64,000 nt of DNA from Berberis thunbergii (taxonomy: Eukaryota; Streptophyta; Magnoliopsida; Ranunculales; Berberidaceae): positions 124,001 to 188,000 of the forward strand of contig QNQO01009167.1 of the NCBI GenBank assembly GCA_003290165.1, in the 5' to 3' direction. The notes below the pieces were generated by a model that saw only the letters and a program-made list of their open reading frames with translations, made no database searches and was not told the origin of the DNA. How positions within the stretch are numbered: the stretch's first letter is position 1; each line of letters starts with the position of its first letter. This document shows positions 1 through 10,369 of this stretch, in pieces. The position numbers were made by a program, and so were the translations under genes.

Positions 1-549
1 CTTTGTCACTCATCCCACAAATACACTTAATGTGATACAGTTTAACCAAAAAAGATAATTTTGAGTACTTTGAACACCCTTCATATAGCTTTTGCCATCC
101 ATCCTCTAGCAACTCAAAAAACTGTTTAACTTCATCATTCAACCCACTGCTTATACCCCCATCCTTCCATCCCTTTCATGTGGTCCATGTGATGTGGAAG
201 ATTCTTCATGGGCATAGTGCCTAGAAAATGCAAAAGCATCATGGATCATGTCTTGCATTGGATCTTGAATAGGCTGACTATCTTGCACTACATGCATGAC
301 AGTAGAACTTTGACTTGTACCCAACTCCCCATGTTGTAACCAAACAGTGTACCCTTTCGGAAATGGTCTACAAATCAAGTGATCATACACCACTTCTCTA
401 GTCTCCCATTTTCTAAAAGCACAATGAGGACAAGGACACTTTATTCTATTATCAAATGACTTGTTTGCAAATGCAAAATCTAGAAACTGATTCAATCCTT
501 CCGCATATTCAAGTGTATTCCTCGGCATAGAAATCCAAGTTTTGTCCAT
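1..549 (-). pseudogene. TNP2-like CACTA transposase, N-terminal part, frameshifted
   Basis: Translation from the ATG at 549 (minus) starts MDKTWISMPRNTLEYAEG and contains CPCPHCAFRKW followed by VYDHLICRPFPKGYTVWLQHGE. This is the transposase-associated zinc-binding domain found at the N-terminus of plant En/Spm TNP2 proteins (Cys-x-Cys-x2-Cys and a downstream His). That frame stops at 151. A second frame immediately downstream gives GLNDEVKQFFELLEDGWQKL and then CSKYSKLSFLVKLYHIKC, the next conserved TNP2 block, and runs off the window at base 1. The protein is therefore interrupted by one frameshift near 150-160, unless an unseen intron corrects it. Eight extra in-frame residues upstream (to 573) are probably not used, because family members begin at the MD(K/R)xW motif. 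Confidence 0.85.
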
Positions 550-629
550 TTCAAAATATCTGAATTCAATCAAAACAAAACAACTAATAAATTCAATCCT
601 ACATCAAGTTTTGGCATGTTCATATATTT

Positions 630-810
630 TTGAAACACCATGTTTTGTTTATTGCAAACATGTTGTTTGTAAACATGTTATTTGCAACATGTTGTTTTGT
701 TTATTGCCAGTAAGAAATCTAAAACATGCCAATAAGAAATCTAAAACATGTTGTTTTGTTTGCAAACATGTCAGTAAGAAATCTAAAACATGTTGTTTTG
801 TTTGTTACTA
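630..810. repeat. Short tandem repeats with AAACATGTTG/ AAGAAATCTAAAACATG units
   Basis: Units such as AAGAAATCTAAAACATG and TTGTTTTGTTTGCAAACATG recur three to four times with variable spacing inside the CACTA leader. A plus-strand ORF across the area is only a by-product of the repeats. Confidence 0.7.
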
Positions 811-2244
811 AATACATGATAACATGCTTATGAGAAAGATACAAAAGTTAGACATACCGTGAGGGATATGGAAGAACTAAGATGATGGACAAATCAAACG
901 AGCACGAGAGACCACCAATAATCACTTCTTCTTCCTTATTTGAATGTTCCTCCTTCGTTTCTTCCTCGAAATAATAGTCTAAGTTAAATAACCAAGTTAA
1001 CTGAATATTACGTGAAAAAAAAAGAATAGGAATTGAAAATAAATTAGAAAGTTACAATAAATTAGAAAAAATAAAATAGTTAGTTGATCAATTGTTGTAT
1101 AGCACGCGTTCATGGTGTTTGGTGGTAATATATACCATATACAAGAGAAATTAATACAATTGATGATAGCCAAGATAGTAATATTATCAATAGGAATCAG
1201 CATGCAGTCTTACTTCACAAAGATATACCAGACAATACTGCACAAAAATATACCATATGTTTGGTGATACATGTATACAAATGCCAATCCTTTTCAGTCC
1301 CTTAATACTTATATCATGCAGATCACACTTTACAGTTTACACCAACAACTTGGTTTAAAATCTTGAAAACAATAATAATAACTAACTAGAAGAAAGTTAT
1401 GAAACTTAAATAAAAACCATTATAAAATTTTGTCTATAAACACTCGCAAAGATTGAAAAATAAGTTCATTTCAAAATTCAAACAACAAAAGCATAAGTAT
1501 CAAATGATAGGAACTGACCTGTTTATGGTGATATTTCTGCAGGAATTGTAGAATCCAAGACAATCAACACTGAATAACAATGTCAGAGTGGTGATTATTG
1601 GAAGCAAAAGAGAGTCTGGCAAGATACAATTCTGGATGAGAACAGCTACAAGAATCTTATATTCAATGAAGACTGATTTAGAAAGAATAGAAGTATTGTA
1701 TAGAATGAATTTGTAGGATTACAATGAGATAGAATGAAATGTATCACCCATTCATGACCACCACTCTGCACTAGTATTTCTTCTTCTCTCTTTCTCTTTC
1801 TATATATCAAACTGTCTTTTACACTCTCCAGATCTTTCCCAATCAATTTGCAACTGGTTACAACTCGTAACCCTTGTTTGATTTGTAGTCAAATTACATG
1901 AGCCAATACACAACAACATTGTGGAAAAGAAAATTTCTATCTAGCAAAGTCTCAAGAAAAATTTTCTCAGGGTAAAAGTGCCTAGGAGTAGGCTAGGGAA
2001 TATTTTGATACAGTAAGAATAAAAAAAACATGAATTTGGCAAATTTTCTACATTCAATTTTGGGACTAGAAACCTGAAAAATTAATTTTCCTTTGTGATT
2101 CTTTTCCATGCAACCTCCCATTCATTTACTATTGAGTCGCTGCCCCTACTAACAAAACAGAGGGTATAACATATTATTGCATTATACAAAATACAAAATT
2201 TTTTGATATGATCGTAGATGTAAACACATTGATCATATATTGTT
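811..2244. other. AT-rich non-coding interior of the CACTA element
   Basis: No ORF with recognisable content. The region lies upstream of the minus-strand transposase start and probably holds its promoter and leader. I see no other structure here. Confidence 0.5.
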
Positions 2245-3022
2245 TTGATCTTTATTGTTTTACTGTCTTTCATTTCCAATAATGTGATCAAAGCAAAGAC
2301 AACCACAGCAAATATGGTAGCAACAGCAAATATGGTAGCAACAACAAAGACAACCACAACAAATATGGTAGCAACAACAAATATGGTAGCAACAGCAAAA
2401 GCAAGAAGAAAAGAGCTTGTAAGAACAATAGAGAGGCAAGAGAGACTAAAGCAATTCCGGAAGGAGGCCTCGACAGAAAAACCTCTTCATATGTCTTCCC
2501 CTAACTGGACAAACCCAAATCATTCAGTTGAACGCCAACCATCTGAAAGCCGTAGGACTTCTATGCAAAGGGCAGCTAGTGAAGATGGTTTCCGATCCTT
2601 GCAGTCCAACGTTCCTGGTTCTGATTTTGATTACAGAGCAGGATATGCAGATAGTGGGATGAGCATTCAGGCAACCAATACGGATGAAATCACAAAGAGT
2701 TACACAGTGAATGAGGTGGGCGAGAGCGGTAGATGGTCAACAACAGACGCAAGTCACAGTCAAGATTATGGCATAAGGGGCGTTGATGGGTATGTTCGGA
2801 ACCGATATATGGGCACACTGAGCGAGTATAGAGGAGAGGCAGATGTGCAGAAAATTCCTCATCCTTATGGAGGACAAGGACGAGATTTTGCATCTCAAAC
2901 AGGGCATCTCCTCGGTCAAGATATTGGATATGGCAGACTGGGTTCTCTATCTTCTTCTTATGGACTTCTGGATCCAGGAACTGGATCATCCTACAATGGC
3001 ATGACTGCATCCGCAAGGTATG
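2245..3022 (+). pseudogene. Host-like exon captured in the CACTA element, product unknown
   Basis: An open frame of about 260 codons on the strand opposite to the transposase. The first 45 residues are repeats of NMVATA/TTT type, encoded by a minisatellite, and are probably not ancestral. From about 2400 the protein is hydrophilic and complex: a basic stretch RRKELVRTIERQERLKQFRKE, then a Ser/Arg- and Gly/Tyr-rich tail with motifs such as GSDFDYRAGYADSG, YGGQGRDF and LGQDIGYGRLGSLSSSYGLL. The codon use and composition look like a real exon, not transposon coding. It ends at ACTGCATCCGCAAG followed by GTATGT (3017/3018), a good plant splice donor, after which the reading is non-coding. I read it as one exon of a plant nuclear gene picked up by the element. 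The parent gene is not recognised with certainty. Confidence 0.5.
2281..2400. repeat. Minisatellite, AATATGGTAGCAACA units
   Basis: AATATGGTAGCAACA occurs four times, alternating with AAGACAACCACAAC, over 120 bp. Because the unit length is a multiple of three it stays open in the plus frame and artificially lengthens the captured exon. Confidence 0.85.
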
Positions 3023-3106
3023 TACCACGTCTTGTTCTCTACTTTTGTTAGAACAATGCTTTTGTTATAGAAGGAGGTTTTCGATGTCTCATGCATGGTG
3101 AACAAG

Positions 3107-3232
3107 ATTATACAAACAGTTTTATACAAACAGAGCAGATTTATACAAACAGAGCATATTTATACAAAAACAGATTATACAAAAACATAGCAGATTTATA
3201 CAAAACAGAGCAGATTTATACAAAGAATATAC
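3107..3232. repeat. Minisatellite, TTTATACAAACAGAGCAGA units
   Basis: About six imperfect units of 20-23 bp containing TTTATACAAA(A)CAGAGCAGA. Located just outside the captured exon and inside the CACTA subterminal region. Confidence 0.85.
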
Positions 3233-3429
3233 AATGAGAAAACAAAGCAGGTTTTAGGAATCTACTTACATGAGAGGAATCCAACATGATTGAAAGAATA
3301 GGGTTGCTCTGCAAAGGGAGGGAAGGGAGGAGGAGGGGAGGTGGAGAGGTATAGGGGAGGTGGAGAGGTGGGGATGATGGAGAGCAAAATAAAAATAAAA
3401 TTAGGTATAGGGTTAGCTCGATTATAAAA

Positions 3430-3598
3430 TCTAATTTTACATATAGCGACGGCTACAACCGTCGCCATTTAAAGGAACCGCCATTAAATACTATTAATTC
3501 GCGACGGTCGACCAACCGTCGTTATATATAGCATTCAGCGGCGGTTTTACTTAAACGTCGCTACAAAACCGCCGCTAACATCCTGTTTTTTTGTAGTG
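3430..3598 (-). repeat. CACTA subterminal repeat region and terminal inverted repeat
   Basis: Contains clustered direct and inverted copies of GCGACGGTTG/AACCGTCG and GCGGCGGTTTT. In En/Spm these motifs bind the TNPA-type protein. The terminus CACTACAAAAAAACAGG is at 3598-3582 on the minus strand. Confidence 0.8.
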
Positions 3599-3604
3599 GG
3601 AATG

Positions 3605-4740
3605 GTTTTTGTTTATATAGTTTGCGTGGCTATTCGCCCCCACTAAAATTCTGAGAACACCCGCCCTCTAAACACCAAATAAAATCCTAAATTTTGAAAT
3701 TCACATTCAAAATAAAATAAATTAGTTTTTACGAAATAAATTAAGGCCACTACCAGCCACCGACATCCTCCTCCTCCTTCTTGGTGACCGTTCTCTGTCG
3801 CAGAGCACTCGAAAGTTCTCCTCATCCTTCCTCTTCTTCTTCTATCGCTCCAGCTACTGTACTGCACAGGTATAATGGATCAATTAGTGGTGGTGGGTTG
3901 AGATTTGTTGGTGGTGGTAGGGTTGAGATTTGTTGGTTGTAGTGGTGGTGGGATCCGTCGGTGGTGGTGGTTGGTTAGATCTGACAACACAACACATGAA
4001 ATCGTCACCACAACGGATTGAGAGGGGCTCCTGCGCACAGTGGGCAGGATGAGCTCTTGCGCAGGCGTCTCAGTAGTTGGATCAGAATCCAACGGCTTAG
4101 ATCATATGAATTTGAAATCCAAATTTTATTTAAAAAAATTCTCGCCAAAAACTGCTCTCCCCCCATATGATTTGAGCCGTTGGCTGAGACACCTGCGTCA
4201 AAGTTCATCTCACTAACTGTGCGCAGGAGCCCCCCTCGATCCGACCACAACCGAAGTTTTTGCTCACCCCACCTCAGCCAATTAAATGCTACTTTTTCTC
4301 ACTGTTTTGATAAACTTGATCCCATCAGTCGTATCAAAACCTGCCCTTTTTGTTTGTTTTCTCTTATACTATGGAGCAATAGAATTTAGTAGTTTTGAGA
4401 GGAGTTGAAGGAAATGAACAGAGAGACTCGAATTGGCGGTGGGATCTGTTGGTGGTGGTGGATTGTGGGTGATGGGATCTATTGGAGGTGGAATCCTTTT
4501 TTATTTTGTGTTGTGCTGTCTTTGAGTTGGAGGAATATGTTATTTGAAGAGAGGATGGTGTATGAAGGGAAGAAAGGGACCAAGCAGCCAGCCATTTTTG
4601 TGCGTTCTCTACTGTGTGTTCTCTGTTGTTGTTCCAGTGTTCAACAGCTATGGGGCAAGGCGGGTGGAGCGGATATCCGCCATCAGTTGAACCCTACAGA
4701 AGGGGGCGGATATTCGCCAATCTGTGTAAAATAGGGATGG
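3605..4740. mobile_element. Putative TIR element about 1.1 kb (Mutator-like?)
   Basis: The left side (about 3610-3645) reads GTTTATATAGTTTGCG then TATTCGCCCCCAC. The right side, reverse-complemented (about 4733-4700), reads TTTACACAGATTGGCG then TATCCGCCCCCTT. Roughly 22 of 30 positions match. The flanks GGGAATGGTTT and GGGATGGTTT could be an imperfect 9-10 bp target duplication. The interior is low-complexity GGTGG-rich sequence with no transposase. A small hAT (4015-4243) sits inside. Boundaries are uncertain. Confidence 0.35.
4015..4243. mobile_element. hAT-type MITE, 229 bp
   Basis: Flanked by perfect 8-bp direct repeats accacaac (4007-4014 and 4244-4251). Termini GGATTGAGAGGGGCTCCTGCG and, from the other side, CGGATCGAGGGGGGCTCCTG are inverted copies, and the inverted similarity extends deep into the element. 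An 8-bp duplication is the hallmark of hAT insertion. No coding capacity. Confidence 0.85.
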
Positions 4741-5042
4741 TTTAAAAAGGGTTATTCCAGATTTGAGGATTCGGGGAATGGATTTGTTCAAATCCCCTTC
4801 ATCGTCATCCCTAATGACAAAGTAACTCGATACATCAAAGGGCTAAAAGCAAATGTAAAATAGTTATACCTGAAACGTGAATTTGTCAAATTAGGCCAAA
4901 ATGGTTTAAAATTTAAATTAAGGAAAATGTTAGATGACACAGAATTTAGGGACTTGGTACAATTAAATGTCGAATTTTTTAGATTTGAAGCTTTAATCGA
5001 GGAAGAACAAGAAAGGAACATTTCTTTCGCCAAAACCTATTA

Positions 5043-5233
5043 GGGAAATTCTAAATGTCGAGGGAAAGAGCGAGGAAACCAGCGAGGTAAATGAGGTGGC
5101 GGGGGGTGAACCATTCACCCCCCTCGAGATGTTTTCCGCGTGCGCATTTCAAGGGGGGTGAACGGTTCACCCCCCGCCACCTCGTTTACCTCGCTGGTTT
5201 CCTCGCCCTTTCCCTCGACACATAGAATAACTC
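5043..5233. mobile_element. Mutator-like MITE, copy 1 (191 bp)
   Basis: Perfect 9-bp target duplication aacctatta (5034-5042, 5234-5242). Termini GGGAAATTCTAAATGTCGAGGG and GAGTTATTCTATGTGTCGAGGG in inverted orientation, then GAGGAAACCAGCGAGGTAAA on both arms and a GGGGGGTGAAC core, so the element is nearly palindromic. Inserted in the gypsy gag relic. Confidence 0.92.
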
Positions 5234-5579
5234 AACCTATTATAATGATCCAAATCTAAAAATAGATGTTGCTGATTAAGAACCCTTTAAATGTGAGGAT
5301 TTGATAAAAACGAACACTAGTGTCGAAGCATCCAAAGGGACTCACAAAAAAGTACTCATTTGGCATCAATAAAATGGATAAGATATTTAATCACTTATTG
5401 GAAGGAAAGGAGGTAAAACTTCCAATGGGCGTCCAATGGCCTAACAAAAAAAAAAGACAAAAAGAAAATTTTATTATAAATCGCATAACTGATTGTCTCA
5501 ATCTATGAATGAATGTTCTATTTTTCAGGGTCAAAATTCAAAAATTGCAAAAAAAATGAGAAGTCGTGTTTCCAATTCA

Positions 5580-6608
5580 TCGTTGATGGGATACTCAGTG
5601 GTGGATCCAGGATTTTCATCAAAGTTCAATCAAAGAGGGGCAAAATAGCAAACAAAAAAAATTTCTACCCGAGTTAGTAAACTAAGAAAAATATAACTAT
5701 AAAAATATATTGCATATACCAAATTTAATTAAATGTAATCCAATTTTAAGCTAAAATAAGGTCACAATATCAATAATCTTAGCAAGGGACAAACGAGCGT
5801 AATAGCTAGAATATATAACTAAAATCACAAAATAATTAGGATAAATATCTAATTGAAGCTAAAAAAAATCGAAAATTTACAAACATAATAAGATCCTAAT
5901 ACAATTTCATCGAAAAATGTTTATATGAGGCTCAAATTTTGTACGAGTTGGTTATTAGCATATATTTTCATTGAATTCTTTAAATATTATTTTAGATATT
6001 AATTTCAAATATTTTTTGATTGGAGGTTTTACGTCACTTGTGAACAAACAATTCATTGTTTTAATGTTTTCAATTACATGTAAAATTGCGTTGAAAACAA
6101 AAATGTAGGGGAATGTCACAATGACAAAATTGTATAAACATAAAGAAATCATACACTCCAAGAGGACAAATAATAAATTTTTATTAAACTACAACATTTT
6201 TTTAATGTTTGCAATTACTATAAAATTGTATGAAAAATAAAAAAAATTAGGCGAGTAACAATGATAAAATAGTAATTATCAATAACCATAAAATGCATAG
6301 TGAATAGCCATAAAAAAATATGCGCTCATTATCGAATTCGGGTTGGTTAAAAAATTTACAAACTTTGAACCACTATACAAATAGAAAGATGTAAAAATAG
6401 TAGAATGAATAATTTACATATTGTATTATACATTATAAAATTATTTTTTTAAAGGTTAAGCATATGATAAAATTATTTTTCTACCTCCCCTCGCTCTTTA
6501 ATAGATCCGCCCCTGGGATACCAACTTAGCGATAGACTTGTGATGAATGTGGTCAAACCCTATCAGTGACATTTGGAGTGAGAAGGGTTAAAGGATAAAA
6601 AAAAAAGA
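5580..6608 (+). mobile_element. tRNA-derived SINE, split by a hAT element
   Basis: Removing the hAT (5596-6514) leaves about 110 bp: GGGATAC then CAACTTAGCGATAGACTTGTG (A-box-like), GTGGTCAAACCCTATC (B-box-like) and an A-rich tail ending at 6608. It is flanked by imperfect 12-bp repeats gtttccaattca (5568-5579) and gtttccagctca (6609-6620). The same head sequence is found in a second SINE at 56106-56230, which supports the call. Confidence 0.7.
5596..6514. mobile_element. Non-autonomous hAT element, about 0.92 kb
   Basis: Termini CAGTGGTGGATCCAGG and (inverted) CAGGGGCGGATCTA, a common plant hAT end. 8-bp flanks gggatact (5588-5595) and gggatacc (6515-6522) differ by one base. The interior is AT-rich and non-coding. 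Inserted into the SINE. Confidence 0.82.
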
Positions 6609-8491
6609 GTTTCCAGCTCAGCAATAGAAATTGACAAATATCCATTGTCAATAGTTATTGAGATGTTTGTAAATTTTGGTGATGTAAATCGCCAACCAAA
6701 CAAGGGAGTATTTAGGAGAACCAACACATTTGTGTTCAACACCAATGCATAGTTTGTTGTTGTGAACTTGTGAACTTGTAGGAGAAGAGAGTCACAAGAA
6801 AGTGAAGTCTAAAGAACCACAAATGGTCCTGCTTAGAGGAACTGAGTTCTATAAACTCATCTCTGAAAGACTTAAAAGTATAGGCTTTTCTGTTGGCCTA
6901 GATAGTATAAAGCCAAATTTGAGCAAAACTAAAGGCAAAAATACCTTGAATGATGGGTCTAGAAGTTCATAGTACCCAACTAAAGGATCAGTGGTGGGTG
7001 TACCTGAGTGGCTTGTTTTACAGGACTCAAGAGTGACTCAAACCTTGCGAGCATTATCTATCAAAGACAAGCCAAAGTTTGTGAAGCCAAATCCAACTCC
7101 AGTAGGTGAATCGAATATAATGGAGCCAAAGTTTTCTACTTTTGATTCAGTATTTACAAGGACCTCTTTACAATGACTTATAAGAGGAAGATTCAAAGGA
7201 AGTACTCTATGGGACAGTCTGTCCAAGGTTTACTAGAGATGACACAGAATAAGACAAAAAATCTTTTTAAAAAAAAATGGAGGAACATGTTAATGTAGAG
7301 TTACAAGATAATCTGCTCATTGATGGGAGTGAGAAATTTCATGACTCAATTTGGAACCTTACCTCAGGATGTGGTATTGAACGCGGCTTTCACTTTGCCT
7401 ATGACTTTTGTTGCCATGGAAAGTAACGAGGTGGAGAACAGCCCAACCAACTCAGATGATTTGGAGATTTGATTGAATGAAATTAAGAAGTGAGTACTAC
7501 ATAGTTTGTTTCACTTATGCTTGCTTACGTTAAGTTTTTGAAGAACCAACTCAAGAAATGGTGAAACATATTAAGCCATTACTTATCAAAGTTTTGGTTC
7601 AATGGAAAGGTCGATAGGAGAGTGTTAGTAGACAATGGTCTATCAATTAATATCATTAGTACCAATACTTTGAAGAGGATTAACAAGCAAAATGACACTT
7701 TAGTGATGACCAAAATCAATATTTCTGGTTTTACTGGAAATAAGAAGATGACAAAAGGAATTGTGCCATTAGAAATAACGTTGGAAGTAACTATTTGGTG
7801 ACAACATTCCTTGTCATAAATGGCGCACCAAGGTTTTCTGCTTTATTAGGCAGAGATTAGCTAATAAGTGTATTCCATCCTTTATGCATAAAATTTTTAT
7901 TAATTTTGAAGAAGGGAGGATATTGAGGAAGCACATGTGATTGCTCAACTATTCAATGTCAAATTGTGCAGATGCTAGACTCTACCATGATGACATAGGT
8001 CTTATTGATATGAATGATAAAAGGAAAAAGATGGGGCTCTATTTGAATGGGATATGAAGGCCTATTTGGTATGAGAAGAATTATGGGAATGAGTATTTGA
8101 CCATAATAAATTCAATGAAACCATGCAATTAGATTTAGACAAATTCATAAAATGTGATATAAATGTCAAATTGAAACAAAATGGCAACAATTTGAACGAT
8201 GCACCTTCTGTTGACAAAGTTCTTTGAAATGTTTGTGGAACACTCCCATGCTCAAAAGGCAATTACATAGAAAACTGCTGCGTTCTGATCTCTTAGTAAA
8301 CGTGTTTTTGGATGACTTGCTAGTTGTTTATCATGCCATTTGAATATGCTCTCCCTTATTATTCTTCCATGCTTCTTATTTATAGTTTTTTTTTACTAAC
8401 AATTAAATTAATAAGAAAATATCTACATTCATCCTCCAACTCTCCTTGAATTAAGCCCATCACCATTTCTACTCTATAATGCCCCACCATT

Positions 8492-9085
8492 GAACTAGGG
8501 TCGAACGTAAGTTTTGTTTTGGGGTTGTTCATGGTTATTGAAAGTGTAATCCAAACCATAAAACTAGTTTGACAGAAATCTAAAATTAATCGAACCAAAT
8601 GTGTAATGAAAGTAAGAAACTGAATCAGAGTAAAATTCAATTAAACCAAAAATCGAACTGAAGAGACAAACATATTTCTGATATGTTAAATTTGAGTTTG
8701 TCTAGGCAATCATGCTTTAAAGCCATTATTTGGCCAAGCTTGAGTTTTTTTTTTACATTTTTACTCATTCTCTTTAAAATACAACCACAGACATTATCTA
8801 TAGAAGGGGTAGAAATGTAAAAAGACCAAAATCTGACCAAAAAGTGGTTATAAAGCTTGACTGCCTAAAATTGGAGATTAACTTTTGATATAACATATAT
8901 AATTTTAAAAAACATATTTCCCCAATTTTTAATTTAAAACCGAAAACCAAACCAATGACTTCAGTTTTAAAATGTTACAACCGAACCGCAACCAAAACAA
9001 AAACAAAACCAAACCATATTAATCGGTTTCAATTTGGTGCGAGCGGTTTAATCTATCATTCAGTTTTTGTTCAACCCTAGTTTTG
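8492..9085. mobile_element. Non-autonomous TIR element, about 0.6 kb
   Basis: Left end ACTAGGGTCGAACGTAAG and right end (reverse-complemented) ACTAGGGTTGAACAAAAAC form terminal inverted repeats. Subterminal sequence is rich in GGTTTGGTTT/ AACCGAACC motifs. No target duplication could be fixed, so the superfamily is open. No coding capacity. Confidence 0.55.
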
Positions 9086-9338
9086 TTGTTGAGCTACTCT
9101 TAATTAATATTCATCATCCACTTTCATTTAAATTGTTGATAACATCATTTAGTTCATATTTTTATTTTTATATTCTGATATTCATTTGATTTTCTTGATA
9201 TATGTACTGATAGGTGTCACGTTTCGCAATCTTTGACAATGTATTAAGGGGCCTACTCACTTGTATTGTTTTAATTCCTTTGCTAAATAGCTGTTAAATT
9301 ACGGAAACTTCCAATTACTTCTTGGGTGTTTATTTATT

Positions 9339-9503
9339 GAGTGATTCTAGCCAGCGAGGAAACCAGCGAGGGAGGGAGGACCCTCCATCTCTCTCACGAT
9401 GCGTATAAGTGATTTTAGCCAGGGAAGAATGGGAGGCATGCATCGTGAGAGAGATGGAGGGTCCTCCCTCCCTCGCTGGTTTCCTCGACATTTAGAATTT
9501 CTA
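9339..9503. mobile_element. Mutator-like MITE, copy 2 (165 bp)
   Basis: Perfect 9-bp duplication ttatttatt (9330-9338, 9504-9512). Termini GAGTGATTCTAGCCAGCGAGG and TAGAAATTCTAAATGTCGAGG, then GAAACCAGCGAGGGAGGGAGG. The core is a near-perfect palindrome around GGACCCTCCATCTCTCTCACG. Confidence 0.92.
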
Positions 9504-9515
9504 TTATTTATTTAT

Positions 9516-9568
9516 GAGCTTGGCTAACTGGCGTCCCTCGCTGGTTTCCTCGACAATTAGAATTCCCC
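9516..9568. mobile_element. Mutator-like micro-MITE, copy 3 (53 bp)
   Basis: Only 53 bp remain between two tttatttat repeats (9507-9515 and 9569-9577). The right arm is GGGGAATTCTAATTGTCGAGG (reverse strand) followed by AAACCAGCGAGG. The left arm GAGCTTGGCTAACTGGCG is short. It lies almost directly beside copy 2, overlapping the same AT-rich target repeat. Confidence 0.72.
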
Positions 9569-9599
9569 TTTATTTATCCTTTTTCTTTTACTTTTTAAG

Positions 9600-9945
9600 G
9601 GTGGGATCGTCCTTACAAAAACTCATGGACCTGGTGCCATCAGTCTTCGTCTTCTTCAAAATCGGATTCTCAAATGGGAATGGCAAAGGGCAGGAGAAAT
9701 AGTTGAGTGGTCACCAAGGATGCCAAGTGAAGCAAGTAGCATCAATATGGTGGTCGCTACATTAATCCTTACAGTAACCTTCGCAGCTTTTATTCAACTC
9801 CCTTGCAAGTTCTGAAAGTGATCTTGGCATAGAACAGGGTGCTCCAATTTTAAGAGAAAACAAATCATTCCAAGACCTTATGTATTTTAACTCTTTAGCC
9901 ATGAAGTGCTCTGGAGGGTGGTAGTAGTGTCACACTTTTGTATGA
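9600..9945 (+). pseudogene. PGG-domain (ankyrin-repeat membrane protein) pseudogene fragment
   Basis: The frame PSEASSINMVVATLILTVTF-AAFIQLP followed, after a frameshift with a stop near 9814, by ESDLGIEQGAPILRENKSFQ-DLMYFNSLAMKCSG is a clear PGG domain. This is the membrane-spanning C-terminal domain of plant ACD6/ITN1-like ankyrin proteins (family motif: VVATLIATVTFAAAFxxPGG..., then G.P.L.....F..F...N..A). The hydrophobic segment fits the first PGG transmembrane helix. The Pro-Gly-Gly signature itself is disrupted by the frameshift. No ankyrin repeats are visible upstream, where the MITEs end at 9577. It is probably a remnant of a host gene, not transposon cargo. Confidence 0.72.
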
Positions 9946-10369
9946 TGCTGTTTTAAGTTGCAAGGAAATTGAAGGATTACATGGTGATGATTCAGTTGAT
10001 GGGAATGCCTGGGATATTGTTTTATTGTTGATTGCTTACAATCTAACTGTACGAGGCAATGTGTTTTGCAGATTTACCATGCATGCAATTACATCACATC
10101 TTTTTTATTACTCGGATTGGAAATAGGCTTAACGGTGATTTTGATTAAAGATTGTGATTTTGACTTTCAATGTAATTTTGCTCTTCTGACTTTAACTAAT
10201 CTTACCCATATTCTTCCTTACTTCGAAATGCTCATCCTTGCGCTTAGAGTATATATACAAGGGATCTACCTCCTCTGTGAGGTCCTTTGAAAGTTGAATA
10301 CCCATCCCAAAATTTTGCTACCTTTCTATTCTTGCTTTAACACATTTTGTACAAAGTGGAGAAGGCATC
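9946..10369. other. Unassigned sequence downstream of the PGG pseudogene
   Basis: Contains short open stretches (for example around 9938-10126) but no domain I recognise. Probably former intron or 3' flank of the PGG gene up to the LTR that starts at 10370. Confidence 0.3.

Larger units (their letters stand above)
1..3598 (-). mobile_element. CACTA (En/Spm) DNA transposon, terminal 3.6 kb; continues beyond the window start
   Basis: Read on the minus strand, the element begins at 3598 with CACTACAAAAAAACAGG, the canonical CACTA terminus. This is followed by GC-rich subterminal repeats containing short motifs of the kind AACCGCCGCTG and ACGGTTG on both strands. At the other end (1-549) lies the N-terminal part of a TNP2-type transposase in the same orientation, so 3598 is the 5' end of the element. 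Between them are a minus-strand AT-rich leader, three short tandem arrays and a plus-strand exon-like ORF (2245-3022). The 3-bp target duplication expected at 3599-3601 (gga) cannot be confirmed because the other end lies outside the window. Confidence 0.88.
4850..8340 (+). pseudogene. Decayed Ty3/gypsy gag-protease relic
   Basis: Fragments in changing frames resemble a plant gypsy gag and protease in the right order. Around 4900-5033 there is a Leu/Glu-rich gag segment (LDDTEFRDLVQLNVEFFRFE). At 5320-5500 there is the typical gag stretch KYSFGINKMDKIFNHLLEGK followed by VKLPMG. From about 6609 come short gag/linker remnants. At 7590-7870 there is an aspartic-protease region: RRVLVDNGLSINIISTNTLK, then GFTGNKKMTKGIVPLEITLE and FLVINGAPRFSALLGRD, where the family has DNG/DTG as the catalytic triplet. 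From about 7890 a piece like IPSTLH matches the post-protease linker. Many stops and frameshifts make it non-functional. It has been split by a Mutator MITE (5043-5233) and a SINE carrying a hAT (5580-6608). Confidence 0.7.

Noticed and set aside
2082..2357. Minus-strand frame with VVVFVVATIFAVATIF, looking like a membrane segment
   Set aside because: Hydrophobicity is caused by reading the ATGGTAGCAACA minisatellite on the other strand.
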